Positions 43,199-52,934 of a stretch of 64,000 nt of DNA are shown here, in pieces. Location of the stretch: assembly GCA_023435895.1 (NCBI GenBank), contig JAEZLH010000027.1, positions 62,001-126,000 on the forward strand, given 5' to 3'. Source of the stretch: Bacillota bacterium (GTDB lineage Bacteria > Bacillota > Clostridia > Lachnospirales > Lachnospiraceae). The first letter of the stretch is position 1, and each line of letters starts with the position of its first letter. Position numbers and translations under genes: made by a program. The notes beneath the pieces are model-generated. The model had not been told where the DNA came from and did no database searches. It saw only the letters and a list, made by a program, of their open reading frames with translations.

Positions 43199-44542
43199 AT
43201 GGTTTACGTGAAAAAGAAATTATTACATTCTTTGCCGGGCACTGCAATCGTTGTTTTGTTCGGATTGTTCCGGGTGTTTGGGATTAATGAGGATTATAAT
43301 GCATTATTGAATTCCTCTGGATTAGTGACGGAGGACATTGACAAAAAGGTCGACCTTGAGAATGCGCGCGCGCTTCAGGATAAAAAGGAGTATAACGAGA
43401 TGTTGATTGAGTCCGGAGATGCGGACCAAATAAATGAGAATACTCCATCAGATCAGAGCAAGAACAGTGCTGTTTTTAAAAAGCTATCTTTACACTCCAG
43501 AGGTGCTCTTTTAATGGATGCTTCTAATAACCGTGTATTATATCAGGAAAACGGTTATAAGGAATTGCCAATGGCAAGTACCACAAAAATTATGACTTGT
43601 ATCGTGGCTTTAGAAAATTCCAAGCCGGATGAAGTAGTTACCTTTTCTGCACATGCTTCCTCCATGCCCGATGTACAGTTGAAGGCAAAAAGTGGTGAGA
43701 AGTTTTATCTGGGCGATTTATTATATTCTTTAATGTTGGAAAGCCATAATGATACCGCAGTGGCAATTGCAGAGCATGTGGGCGGTTCAGTGGAAGGTTT
43801 TGCTACTATGATGAATGATAAAGCCAGACAGCTGGGATGTGAACACACGAATTTTATAACACCCAACGGACTGGATGCCCCCGGGCACCATACAACTGCA
43901 AGGGACTTGGCGGTAATTGCAAGCTATGCGATTAAAAACCCCAAATTTATTGAAATAACCAATGCGGCTTCCCATGAATTTAAAGAGATGAAGACCGGCA
44001 AAAAATATTTTGTTACCAATAAAGACCGCTTTCTGTATATGATGGATGGTGCAATCGGGGTAAAGACAGGTTTTACTAATGGTGCTGGCTATTGTTTTGT
44101 AGGGGCAGTCAAAAAAACGGATCGTACTTTGATTTCGGTGGTTCTTGGTTGCGGATGGCCGCCCAGTAAAAACCTCAAGTGGAATGATACCAAAGAACTA
44201 ATGGGTTATGGGGTAAATAATTTTAAAGTGAAGCAAATTTTTCAGAATAAAAAGTTGGACCCGTTGGTGGTAAAGGATGGTCAGGAAAAATATGAAACAC
44301 TGACTGTAAAGGGAGATTTGTCCCTGTTGCTAAGAGATGATGAGAAGGTTCGGGTGGAATATGAACTGCCACAGATGCTGAAAGCCCCAGTAAAAGCTTC
44401 TACTGAAGTCGGTAAGGTAAAATATTATATTGATGATGCTCTCTATCAGGAAATCCCCATCTACGCGACGAAGGATATTTCAAGGATTGATTGGAAGTAT
44501 TGCTTTAAGAAAATCATTCGTTATTGGAGTGGGAAGGATTGA
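43199..44542 (+). CDS. Serine-type D-Ala-D-Ala carboxypeptidase (second copy)
   Basis: 447 aa; a GTG at 43208 with TAGGA upstream is an alternative start. Signal/anchor segment near the N-terminus, a charged spacer (about 30-95), then the DacF/PBP5 catalytic domain with STTK (MASTTKIMT), SHN (ESHNDTAV) and KTG (GVKTGFT). C-terminal PBP5 beta domain and a short basic end. Trims peptidoglycan stem peptides; in spore formers such enzymes may act in cortex formation. Clearly diverged from the copy at 10058. Confidence 0.9.
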   Translation: MVYVKKKLLHSLPGTAIVVLFGLFRVFGINEDYNALLNSSGLVTEDIDKKVDLENARALQDKKEYNEMLIESGDADQINENTPSDQSKNSAVFKKLSLHSRGALLMDASNNRVLYQENGYKELPMASTTKIMTCIVALENSKPDEVVTFSAHASSMPDVQLKAKSGEKFYLGDLLYSLMLESHNDTAVAIAEHVGGSVEGFATMMNDKARQLGCEHTNFITPNGLDAPGHHTTARDLAVIASYAIKNPKFIEITNAASHEFKEMKTGKKYFVTNKDRFLYMMDGAIGVKTGFTNGAGYCFVGAVKKTDRTLISVVLGCGWPPSKNLKWNDTKELMGYGVNNFKVKQIFQNKKLDPLVVKDGQEKYETLTVKGDLSLLLRDDEKVRVEYELPQMLKAPVKASTEVGKVKYYIDDALYQEIPIYATKDISRIDWKYCFKKIIRYWSGKD

Positions 44543-44624
44543 CAGAGATGGCACCTGGGTCACAGGGTCAACAAAAGGATAGGATATGACAGTTGAAGTC
44601 AGTCGATTTAAAAGAGATAAAAGT

Positions 44625-44674
44625 AATCCGTAAGGGACGTTGTTTCTATAAAACAACTGCCTTACGGATTTTTT
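44625..44674. terminator. Bidirectional terminator
   Basis: AATCCGTAAGG (44625-44635) pairs with CCTTACGGATT (44660-44670), followed by six T; it lies between converging genes. Confidence 0.8.
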
Positions 44675-44682
44675 GAGCAGAA

Positions 44683-45156
44683 TTATTTGTTCATTATATA
44701 AATCATCCAGTTTAAATAGCCTGCAAAAGTAACCCACAAAAGGTAAGGGATTTGCAGTAATGCCGCCTTTTTGGAAATGGGGTAATAGGCCAATATCATA
44801 GCAATTATCAATAACCATAATATAACCAGCCATACAAAGGCAAGTAAATAATTCCCCATGTTAAAGAAAATGAAGGACCATAAGAAATTAACCCCAAGCT
44901 GCAAGGAGTAAATTCTTAGTGCCTCTTCTTTTTCTGTCAGGGATGCATCCGAGGAAAATATTAAATAAGATGAAATACCCATCAATATGTATAAAATAGT
45001 CCACACCACAGGGAAAATTGATGCTGGCGGAGTAATGGATGGTTTCTCGATGGTATTGTACAGCTCCATATTTCCTGCAGATAAAAAGGCGGATATTCCT
45101 CCCACTGCAAGGGGAATTAACAGATTAATCAGCAGTGCTTTCCATTTAATTTTCAA
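44683..45156 (-). CDS. tspO: TspO/MBR-family membrane protein
   Basis: 157 aa from a TTG with AGGAGGTG about eight bases upstream. Five predicted membrane helices; Trp-rich family features such as PPASIFPVVWTILYILMG, LGVNFLWSFIFF, LLWVTFAGYLNW. TspO binds porphyrins and related ligands in the membrane; its exact role in anaerobes is unclear. Stands alone, convergent with the carboxypeptidase gene. Confidence 0.88.
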   Translation of the reverse strand: MKIKWKALLINLLIPLAVGGISAFLSAGNMELYNTIEKPSITPPASIFPVVWTILYILMGISSYLIFSSDASLTEKEEALRIYSLQLGVNFLWSFIFFNMGNYLLAFVWLVILWLLIIAMILAYYPISKKAALLQIPYLLWVTFAGYLNWMIYIMNK

Positions 45157-45454
45157 AGCAATTCACCTCCTATATTATCATATGAAATGGTTGTTAGGAG
45201 TAGACTATTCCCTCCAAATAGAACAAGTACTTTAGAAGATTAACGATTTAAAACTTTATTGTTGTGCTGTAAATGATAAAATAAGTCTTGATTATTTCTA
45301 ATATTCCGATTATCATTAAGATTGTTAAAAAAGTCAGGGTTATGAAACATTAGGACAAACTCTTTAGATACCAGCGCAAGGTTATTATGCGCATGCAACG
45401 GATTTAATGTTATCGTGAAAAACGCCGTAAGGGCGGTAGAATGGAGAGCAGAGC

Positions 45455-47737
45455 ATGATAAAATTATTTGACAAGGGCATTTATTTGTTGGGCAGCACGG
45501 AGATTATAGAAGACTCCGGTGAAGCATTAGGAGCCATAAAGGCGAAAACCGGGATTGAAACAGCGAAGGAGGATGCAAAGCAGGGAACCATCGCTTATAA
45601 CATCTTAAGTAATCATAACACCTCCGGCGATAATAAAAAATTAAAGGTTAAATTTGATAAATTAACTTCACATGATATTACTTTTGTAGGAATTATACAA
45701 ACAGCAAGAGCCAGCGGACTGGAGAAATTCCCGGTTCCTTATGTATTAACGAACTGCCATAACAGCTTATGTGCGGTAGGCGGAACCATCAATGAGGATG
45801 ACCATATGTTTGGTCTTTCTTGTGCAAAAAAATATGGCGGTGTATATGTACCTCCTCATCAGGCGGTAATTCATCAATATGCCAGAGAAATGTTAGCAGC
45901 AGGGGGAAATATGATTCTTGGCTCTGACAGCCATACACGTTATGGTGCTCTTGGTACCATGGCAATCGGCGAAGGCGGACCGGAGATTGTAAAGCAGTTA
46001 CTGGATAAAACCTATGACATTAATATGCCTGAGGTTGTAGCAATCTATTTAACCGGAACACCAAGAAAGGGCGTTGGACCCCAGGACGTGGCGCTGGCGA
46101 TTATCGGTAAGGTATTTGCCAATGGATATGTAAATAACAAGGTAATGGAATTCGTGGGAGATGGTATCAAGAACTTAAGCGTTGACTTTAGAATTGGTGT
46201 GGATGTAATGACCACCGAAACCACCTGCTTATCTTCTATATGGGTAACGGATGATAAGGTGAAGGAATTCTATGATATTCATCGCAGATCAGAGGCTTAC
46301 AAAGAATTACAGCCGGAGAAGGTAGCATATTATGATGGTTTAGTGTATGTGGATCTTTCAGAAATCAAACCGATGATTGCAATGCCGTTCCATCCTAGTA
46401 ATGTTTATACCATTGATGAGTTAAACGAAAATCTTTATGATGTTCTTGATGAAGTAGAGAAGAAGGCCTTAATCAGTCTTGGTACCGATAAGGTGAAATA
46501 TTCCCTGAAGGATAAGGTTCGTAACGGTAGGCTTTATGTGGATCAGGGAACCATTGCAGGATGTGCAGGCGGTGGATTTGAGAATATATGTGATGCAACC
46601 GATATCCTGGATGGTAAATACATCGGAGCTGATGAATTCTCCTTAAGCGTTTATCCCGCAAGCCAGCCTGTCTTTATGGAGTTGGTGAAGAACGGCTCTG
46701 TTGCAAAGCTTATGTCTACTGGTGCTACGATTCGTACCGCATTTTGCGGACCATGCTTTGGTGCGGGCGATGTGCCTGCCAATAATGGCTTCAGTATTCG
46801 CCATACGACCAGAAACTTCCCCAATAGAGAGGGTTCAAAGATTACAAGCGGTCAAGTTGCATCGGTCGCGTTAATGGATGCCAGATCAATCGCGGCTACT
46901 GCGGCGAATAAGGGATATTTAACTTCTGCAGAGCATATTGATGTAACCTATAAAAATCCCAAGTATTACTTTGATGGTGCAATTTATGAGAATCGTGTAT
47001 ATGACGGTGTGGGCAAAGCTGATCCATCCGTTGATATTAAGTTTGGACCGGGCATTGTGGATTGGCCTTCCATGACAGAACTGAGTGAGGATATGATTCT
47101 TAAGGTGGTATCAGAAATTCATGATCCGGTAACTACCACGGATGAATTGATTCCTTCCGGAGAGACTTCCTCCTACCGTTCCAATCCTCTTGGACTGGCA
47201 GAGTTCACCTTATCCCGTAAAGATCCTGCTTATGTGGGACGTGCGAAAGAGGTTCAAAAGGCAGAAAAAGCAAGAATTGCAGAAGAAGATATAATTTCAG
47301 CTAATGCAGAGCTAAAAGAGGTTTATGATAACATTGCAACGAAATTCTCAATCGATCAGAAGAACACTCAGATTGGTTCCACCATCTTTGCAGTGAAACC
47401 GGGGGATGGTTCCGCCAGAGAGCAGGCAGCAAGCTGTCAGAAGGTGCTTGGAGGTTTTGCCAATATTGCAAATGAATATGCAACCAAGCGTTATCGCTCC
47501 AACCTGATTAACTGGGGTATGCTTCCTTTCCTATTTAAAGGTGAGCTTCCGTTTGAAAACGGAGATTATATCTTTGTGAAAGACCTTAAAAAAGCAGTCA
47601 GCGAAAAGATTTCTGAAGTAAAAGCATATGTTGTAAATAAGGATATGCAGGAATTCACAATGACTTTGGGTGAGTTGACAGAGGATGAAAGAAAAATTAT
47701 TTTAAAGGGATGTTTAATTAATTATTATAGAGGGTAA
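45455..47737 (+). CDS. Aconitase-family hydratase (YbhJ-like)
   Basis: 760 aa. The three cysteine ligands for a [4Fe-4S] cluster are present as GCAGGG (about 370) and CGPCFG (about 428-433), and the N-terminal part carries TNCHNSLC and GSDSHTRYGALG, the aconitase substrate region. The C-terminal swivel domain is fused (about 600-760), so it is a one-chain enzyme. The motif forms differ from citrate-cycle aconitase and look more like the E. coli YbhJ putative hydratase group, so the substrate is uncertain. A good terminator follows. Confidence 0.82.
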   Translation: MIKLFDKGIYLLGSTEIIEDSGEALGAIKAKTGIETAKEDAKQGTIAYNILSNHNTSGDNKKLKVKFDKLTSHDITFVGIIQTARASGLEKFPVPYVLTNCHNSLCAVGGTINEDDHMFGLSCAKKYGGVYVPPHQAVIHQYAREMLAAGGNMILGSDSHTRYGALGTMAIGEGGPEIVKQLLDKTYDINMPEVVAIYLTGTPRKGVGPQDVALAIIGKVFANGYVNNKVMEFVGDGIKNLSVDFRIGVDVMTTETTCLSSIWVTDDKVKEFYDIHRRSEAYKELQPEKVAYYDGLVYVDLSEIKPMIAMPFHPSNVYTIDELNENLYDVLDEVEKKALISLGTDKVKYSLKDKVRNGRLYVDQGTIAGCAGGGFENICDATDILDGKYIGADEFSLSVYPASQPVFMELVKNGSVAKLMSTGATIRTAFCGPCFGAGDVPANNGFSIRHTTRNFPNREGSKITSGQVASVALMDARSIAATAANKGYLTSAEHIDVTYKNPKYYFDGAIYENRVYDGVGKADPSVDIKFGPGIVDWPSMTELSEDMILKVVSEIHDPVTTTDELIPSGETSSYRSNPLGLAEFTLSRKDPAYVGRAKEVQKAEKARIAEEDIISANAELKEVYDNIATKFSIDQKNTQIGSTIFAVKPGDGSAREQAASCQKVLGGFANIANEYATKRYRSNLINWGMLPFLFKGELPFENGDYIFVKDLKKAVSEKISEVKAYVVNKDMQEFTMTLGELTEDERKIILKGCLINYYRG

Positions 47738-47750
47738 TAGATCAAGATGC

Positions 47751-47794
47751 AGCCGTTACTAGGGTATAACTCAGGTAGTAACGGCTGTTTTTAA
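47751..47794 (+). terminator. Rho-independent terminator
   Basis: CAGCCGTTACT (47751-47761) pairs with AGTAACGGCTG (47778-47788), then TTTTT. Confidence 0.8.
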
Positions 47795-47818
47795 TTTGTT
47801 TTTTTATTTTGATTTAAT

Positions 47819-47848
47819 TTGACAATACAAGATCCAAAATGATAATAT
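47819..47848 (+). promoter_or_regulatory. Promoter of the lipoprotein gene
   Basis: TTGACA (47819-47824), 18-base spacer, TAATAT (47843-47848). Confidence 0.5.
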
Positions 47849-47971
47849 ATTAGATATATTTGGAAGAACTAGACATTATGTAAGGGGAATGCTATTAGAT
47901 TTTATTTGCTTGGTTAATTGGAAGGTACAATTTAATCTGATATTACATTGAGGGGGATATGGGGGATATTT

Positions 47972-48508
47972 ATGAAAAAATCAATTTCTATTTTTGCACT
48001 TTTTATTATGCTCTTGATGATGGTTTCATGCAGTAAGGAAGAAGCAAAAACAAAAATTACTATTATATATGCCGAAAAAGATCTTGTAATTGATACGATC
48101 GAAAAGACGATTACTTATAATAATGAATTATATCATTACGATATATCTGGAAACAGTACAACAATAGAATATCCTGATGGGTCAAGTTATTGGCAGGAAA
48201 AAGATTCACAATCAGTCCTGTTAAAGGTGGGCTATAGCGATAATTATGTTAGCTGGAAGTATATAGCGGGAGAAAAATTGATTAAGCTGCTCCCCAAGGA
48301 AGAAGAACGTGCGGATTCTAAAAATATTTTACTTATTATATTGATATTCGGGTTAGGCATTTGGAATGTGGCTATGCCATACCAGTCTTGGTATTTGAGT
48401 TATGGCTGGAGATATAAAAATTCTGAGCCATCGGAAGCAGCTCTGTTTTCTCGTAGGTTTATTGGAGTTGTGGCGATTATATTTGGATTTCTTTATTTGC
48501 TTCATTAA
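47972..48508 (+). CDS. Lipoprotein with C-terminal DUF6199-like membrane domain
   Basis: 178 aa from the ATG at 47972 (GGGGGAT ribosome site seven bases upstream). Lipoprotein signal with MMVSC as lipobox, a short extracytoplasmic part rich in beta-strands, then two membrane helices near the C-terminus. The segment YLSYGWRYKNSEPSEAAL followed by RRFIGVVAIIFGF resembles DUF6199/6199-like membrane domains. Function unknown. Confidence 0.65.
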   Translation: MKKSISIFALFIMLLMMVSCSKEEAKTKITIIYAEKDLVIDTIEKTITYNNELYHYDISGNSTTIEYPDGSSYWQEKDSQSVLLKVGYSDNYVSWKYIAGEKLIKLLPKEEERADSKNILLIILIFGLGIWNVAMPYQSWYLSYGWRYKNSEPSEAALFSRRFIGVVAIIFGFLYLLH

Positions 48509-48661
48509 TTAAAGTTAGGTTCAAAGCAATAAATGAAAATTGTATGTACTATAGATACAATACAGGAATGAAAGTTTGCCTGAAGGAAGTATGGAAAGAA
48601 GAAACAAACCTATGGATGAATAGGTTTGAAATATGAATGGAGAACAAAGGAGGGTTTAGGA

Positions 48662-49132
48662 ATGAATTCTTATGAGAAGGCATTGGAGGTTATGGTTGAT
48701 TTGTTTCAAAAGGATTGTCAATTTGCTTTGGCAACAGCGAAGGATAATGTTCCATCTGTGCGCTATATTGATACCTATTATCAGGACGAAGCATTTTACG
48801 TTGTATCCTATGGATTATCCCAAAAGGTTCAGGAAATCATCAGCAACAGTAAAGTGTCCTTATGCCATCAGCTATACCGTTTTCGAGGGAACGCTTATAA
48901 CATAGGACACCCGCTGAAAGAGGAAAATCTTTCGATTAGGGGGAAGCTGGTAGAAGTGTTTAAGCCTTGGTACTTTGCACATAACAATGAAGCGGATGAA
49001 AATATGTGCTATGTAAAGATTGAACTTGAGGAAGGTTTTTTATTTAAAGATGGAACCGGCTATAAAGTGAATTTTAAGGAAAGATCAGCAGAGGAATTTC
49101 CTTTTGAAATTGATTTGGTATTAGCAGATTGA
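48662..49132 (+). CDS. Pyridoxamine 5'-phosphate oxidase-like flavin-binding protein
   Basis: 156 aa from the ATG at 48662, with AAAGGAGGG ten bases upstream; an in-frame extension to 48626 is unlikely. Split-barrel fold pattern: CQFALATAKDNVPSVRYIDTYY, AFYVVSYGLSQKVQEI and NLSIRGKLVEV. Such proteins bind FMN or F420 and include detoxifying reductases; the substrate is unknown. Confidence 0.75.
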   Translation: MNSYEKALEVMVDLFQKDCQFALATAKDNVPSVRYIDTYYQDEAFYVVSYGLSQKVQEIISNSKVSLCHQLYRFRGNAYNIGHPLKEENLSIRGKLVEVFKPWYFAHNNEADENMCYVKIELEEGFLFKDGTGYKVNFKERSAEEFPFEIDLVLAD

Positions 49133-49169
49133 TTTTATATAAGAATATAGGCAATATGAAAGTAAAAAT

Positions 49170-49216
49170 TCAGGGGAAGGGCTGCTTTGTTGATATGGAA
49201 GCAGTCCTTCCCCTGA
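49170..49216. terminator. 18-bp hairpin
   Basis: TCAGGGGAAGGGCTGCTT (49170-49187) pairs with AAGCAGTCCTTCCCCTGA (49199-49216) with one G-T pair. Confidence 0.65.
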
Positions 49217-49217
49217 A

Positions 49218-49350
49218 ATGATAGTTCGTAAAAAATGATAGTTAGTAAAAAGTGATAGTTCGTAAAAATGATAGTTCGTAAAAATGATAGTTCGTAAAAA
49301 GCGATAGTTCGTAAAAAGCAATAATACATAAAAGGCAATAATACATAATG
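49218..49350. repeat. Array of about eight 15-18-bp tandem repeats
   Basis: Units of the form ATGATAGTTCGTAAAAA, very regular at 49218-49318, then two diverged units (CAATAATACATAAAAG). No spacers, so not CRISPR. It lies between converging genes. Confidence 0.85.
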
Positions 49351-49400
49351 AATTAAAGTTCATAAGAAAGTATAATTAACTATTCATAAGGTACGATGAT

Positions 49401-49802
49401 TCAGATAATTGCCTCACTATCGTAATCAGCGAAGATAGTGCTTTCCACCCAAACAATCGTCAGATAAAAGACAGCTAGATCAATTACTGCAAGATGAAAG
49501 ACAAAACATAACATTACAAAACCTAGAATATAAATGGATATTGCAACCACTTTTCGTGCTGTTTGATAGAGGGCTAAATTAACTGTTACCAACCCGAGTA
49601 TTAATATAATTTCTACTGCGATGGAACTCAGTAAAAGCGGGCTGTCTTTAAATAATTCGGCTTGATTAAGCATCACATAACGGTAGATAACCTTTGATAG
49701 GATTGAAAATAAATTGTATAATATTAGGAAGAAAATACTGCTTAATAATGTATTTTTATAGTCTTCTTGAAGATTCTTTTCAAAGTTCTTAGTTTGCTTC
49801 AT
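49401..49802 (-). CDS. Small membrane protein of unknown function
   Basis: About 133 aa from the ATG at 49802, preceded by AAGGGGA; the frame extends to 49838 without a ribosome site. Four predicted membrane helices at about 18-40, 55-75, 80-102 and 106-122. No family recognised. Faces the tandem-repeat array at its 3' end. Confidence 0.6.
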   Translation of the reverse strand: MKQTKNFEKNLQEDYKNTLLSSIFFLILYNLFSILSKVIYRYVMLNQAELFKDSPLLLSSIAVEIILILGLVTVNLALYQTARKVVAISIYILGFVMLCFVFHLAVIDLAVFYLTIVWVESTIFADYDSEAII

Positions 49803-50448
49803 AATAATTCCCCTTTCTTTCTGCTGCCTGCAATACAACTTGCAGGTATTTTTTGTGTAAGAAACAGGTAGGTCTGTTTTAACTAAAAGACAATCAATCG
49901 CTTTTATAACTTAATAAAACTATTCCGAAGGTCTTTCCCTATAATAAGAGAAACGAATCTTTTACGCTAGGATTTATGTAAAATGAAAGTATATGTTCTA
50001 TAATCAGTATATAATACACGGAAGGTGGTTATCTATCATGTATTTCCAAAATGTAGGTGATGATTAATTGAATTCTTTGTAAAATCTAATACAAATTGAT
50101 TCGATGAACGCTCGTATTATTAATGATAATTGAATCGTAAGGCTATTTGAAAAATTGAGTAGAATGAAGGTGCTAATCCTTAATTATATGAATTACGTGC
50201 GGAACTGGTGTTAAAAATTTGCAAACTTCTAATCAAAATTCTAATACGTTTAAAATTGATTACAAAAATTAATTCTTATTTATGAATCCAAGAAAAGTAC
50301 AACAAATATAATCAAATATTGACATTCCTAACAGTACAAATCGGCTCACCTTTTATTATAATAAAGTTAGAGTTATGGAGTGGGCATAGGTTGTTTTGCG
50401 TTTATGGAAGCTTATAATTCTTCAAAAAACCTGGAGGTGCAGCTTATC
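49803..50448. other. Long upstream region of the chitobiose locus, 646 bp
   Basis: No gene. TTGACA at 50319-50324 is not at a proper distance from the TATAAT at 50357-50362, which has no good -35; an activator-dependent promoter is possible. Nothing recognised in 49860-50300. Confidence 0.45.
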
Positions 50449-52845
50449 ATGAGATATGGATATTTTGATAATGATAAAAGAGAATACATCATTGAACGTG
50501 TTGATCTTCCCACATCGTGGACGAACTACTTAGGCGTAAAGGATATGTGCGCTGTAGTGAACCATACTGCGGGAGGATATATTTTTTATAAGTCACCAGA
50601 GTATCATCGCATTACACGATTTCGCGCCAATAGTGTGCCGATGGATCGTCCGGGACATTATGTGTATTTGCGGGATGATGAGAGCGGAGACTATTGGAGC
50701 ATATCCTGGCAGCCTGTGGGAAAATCCCTGGATGAGGCGAAGTATCAATGCAGCCACGGACTATCCTATACAAAATATTCTTGTGAATACAGCAATATTG
50801 AGGCAGAACAAACGCTGTTCATACCAATCGACGACCCGGTAGAACTATGGGATGTAAAAATCAAAAATAAAGATAATAAACCCAGAGAAATCAGTATATT
50901 CTCCTACCTGGAATTCTCCTACCACCATATTGATATGGATAACCGCAACTTTCAAATGAGCAATTATGCAGCAGGCTCCTCCTATGAGGACGGAATTATT
51001 GAGCATGATTTGTTTTATGAGGAGTTTGGCTATCAGTTCTTTACCTCGAACTTTGAACCGGATGGCTTTGATTGTTTAAGAGATAAGTTCATTGGACTTT
51101 ACAGAACAGAAACCAATCCCGTTGCAGTAGAAAAAGGGGAATGCCAGGGTAGTTTTGAGAAAGGGAACAATCATTGCGGTTCTTTACATAAAAAGCTTGT
51201 TCTTCTGCCCGGTGAAGAGATGAGAATTATCTTTATGCTGGGAGAAGGAAGCCGCGAGGACGGAAAGAAATACCGTGCAAAATATTCGGAATTTGAGAAT
51301 GTTGATCAGGAACGAAATGCATTAAAGGAATTTTGGAAAGAAAAAATAGACAAACTACAAATAGATACGCCAAATGAAGGAATGAATACCTTAATCAATA
51401 CTTGGACATTATACCAGGCTGAGATTAATGTTATGTTTTCTAGATTTGCCTCCTTCATCGAGGTGGGCGGACGAACGGGTCTGGGCTATCGTGATACCTC
51501 CCAAGATGCCATGACGGTGCCTCATTCCAATCCTTTAAAATGCCGTCAAAGAATTGTGGAGTTATTGCGCGCATTGGTGAAACAAGGCTATGGTCTACAT
51601 TTGTTTCAACCGGAATGGTTTGAGCCGAATCGCGATATAAAACCCTTCAAATCTCCCACGGTAATCCCCACCCCCAATAAAGATGATATGATTCATGGGA
51701 TTGAAGATGCTTGCTCCGATGACGCACTTTGGTTGGTAAGCTCTATTACAGAATATGTAAAAGAAACAGGAGAGTTTTCTTTCTTAGATGAAGTGATAAC
51801 CTATGCTGACGGCGGAAGTGGTTCTGTGTATGAACATATGACAAAAATACTGGATTTTTCAGCCGAGCAAATTGGTCAAACCGGCATATGCAAAGGACTT
51901 CGCGCAGACTGGAATGATTGCTTGAATCTAGGCGGTGGAGAGAGCGCAATGGTATCCTTCCTGCATTACTGGGCATTGGAAAACTTCCTTCAGATTGCAA
52001 AATACCTTGGCAGGACGGACGATGTTGAAAAATATACCTTAATAAAGAATAAGGTTAAGAAGGTGTCGGAACAACAACTTTGGGATAAAGAGTGGTATAT
52101 AAGGGGAATAACAAAGAACGGCAAGAAGATTGGTACCAGTGAGGATAAGGAAGGGAAAATCCATTTGGAGTCCAATGCTTGGGCAGTGTTATCCGGGGTG
52201 GCAGGACAAGAAAAGGGTGAAAGAGCCATGGATTCCATTGATAAGTATCTTTATACCCCCTATGGCATTATGTTAAATGGTCCCTCCTATACCATACCGG
52301 ATGAAGATATCGGTTTTGTAACAAGAGTATATCCTGGCTTAAAGGAGAACGGTGCAATCTTTAGCCATCCAAATCCCTGGGCTTGGGCCGCAGAGTGTGT
52401 GCTAGGCAGAGGTGACAGAGCAATGAAATTCTATGATGCACTTTCTCCCTATAATCAAAATGATATGATTGAGCTTCGTGAGGCAGAACCGTACTCCTAC
52501 TGTCAGTTTGTGGTTGGTAAAGAGCATACCGCACACGGTAGGGCAAGACATCCATTTATGACAGGGACCGGAGGATGGGCATATTTTTCAGCAACCAGAT
52601 ATATTCTAGGGGTTCGCCCGCAATTTGAGGAACTGCTCGTAGATCCCTGCATTCCTGCTGATTGGGAGAAGTTCACCATAAATCGTGAGTGGAGGGGAGC
52701 GAAATACCAAATCACCGTATTAAATCCGGATAAGGTGATGAAAGGTGTTAGATCCATAACTTTAAATGGTGAGCAAGTGGAACGAATTCCGGTAAGACCA
52801 CAAGGTACCATCAATGAAGTGAAGATTATTATGGGGAATTGTTAA
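50449..52845 (+). CDS. chbP: N,N'-diacetylchitobiose phosphorylase (GH94)
   Basis: 798 aa from the ATG at 50449, which has GGAGGTG about ten bases upstream; in-frame codons up to 50380 lack one. GH94 phosphorylase. The sequence follows Vibrio ChbP as remembered: MRYGYFDNDKREY, WTNYLG, DRPGHYVYLRDD, FASFIEVGGRTGLGYRDTSQ (phosphate and sugar-binding region), KSPTVIPTP, and GLRADWNDCLNLGGGESAM with the catalytic Asp. Splits chitobiose with phosphate to GlcNAc and GlcNAc-1-phosphate. No signal peptide, so it acts in the cytoplasm on imported sugar. Cellobiose phosphorylase is the less likely alternative. Confidence 0.85.
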   Translation: MRYGYFDNDKREYIIERVDLPTSWTNYLGVKDMCAVVNHTAGGYIFYKSPEYHRITRFRANSVPMDRPGHYVYLRDDESGDYWSISWQPVGKSLDEAKYQCSHGLSYTKYSCEYSNIEAEQTLFIPIDDPVELWDVKIKNKDNKPREISIFSYLEFSYHHIDMDNRNFQMSNYAAGSSYEDGIIEHDLFYEEFGYQFFTSNFEPDGFDCLRDKFIGLYRTETNPVAVEKGECQGSFEKGNNHCGSLHKKLVLLPGEEMRIIFMLGEGSREDGKKYRAKYSEFENVDQERNALKEFWKEKIDKLQIDTPNEGMNTLINTWTLYQAEINVMFSRFASFIEVGGRTGLGYRDTSQDAMTVPHSNPLKCRQRIVELLRALVKQGYGLHLFQPEWFEPNRDIKPFKSPTVIPTPNKDDMIHGIEDACSDDALWLVSSITEYVKETGEFSFLDEVITYADGGSGSVYEHMTKILDFSAEQIGQTGICKGLRADWNDCLNLGGGESAMVSFLHYWALENFLQIAKYLGRTDDVEKYTLIKNKVKKVSEQQLWDKEWYIRGITKNGKKIGTSEDKEGKIHLESNAWAVLSGVAGQEKGERAMDSIDKYLYTPYGIMLNGPSYTIPDEDIGFVTRVYPGLKENGAIFSHPNPWAWAAECVLGRGDRAMKFYDALSPYNQNDMIELREAEPYSYCQFVVGKEHTAHGRARHPFMTGTGGWAYFSATRYILGVRPQFEELLVDPCIPADWEKFTINREWRGAKYQITVLNPDKVMKGVRSITLNGEQVERIPVRPQGTINEVKIIMGNC

Positions 52846-52877
52846 TACAAAGACAGAATTGATTACATGTATTGTCA

Positions 52878-52926
52878 CAAGGTGGTGATTGATCAAAGAT
52901 ATATTGTACCACCTTGAACAGAATGG
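52878..52926 (+). other. Hairpin between chbP and the mutase gene
   Basis: CAAGGTGGT (52878-52886) pairs with ACCACCTTG (52918-52926). No T-run, so more likely a processing or stabilising structure than a terminator. Confidence 0.4.
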
Positions 52927-52934
52927 AGGAAATA

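Noticed and set aside
41886..44542. Sortase with a neighbouring substrate
   Set aside because: Neither the carboxypeptidase at 43199 nor other nearby proteins has a recognisable C-terminal sorting motif with hydrophobic tail.
49218..49350. Possible CRISPR array
   Set aside because: Units are contiguous with no spacers and no cas genes are nearby; it is a simple tandem repeat.
50449..52845. Cellobiose phosphorylase
   Set aside because: The WTNYLG, IEVGGRTGLGYRDT and NDCLNLGGGE context and overall similarity recalled favour diacetylchitobiose phosphorylase; still to be tested by activity.
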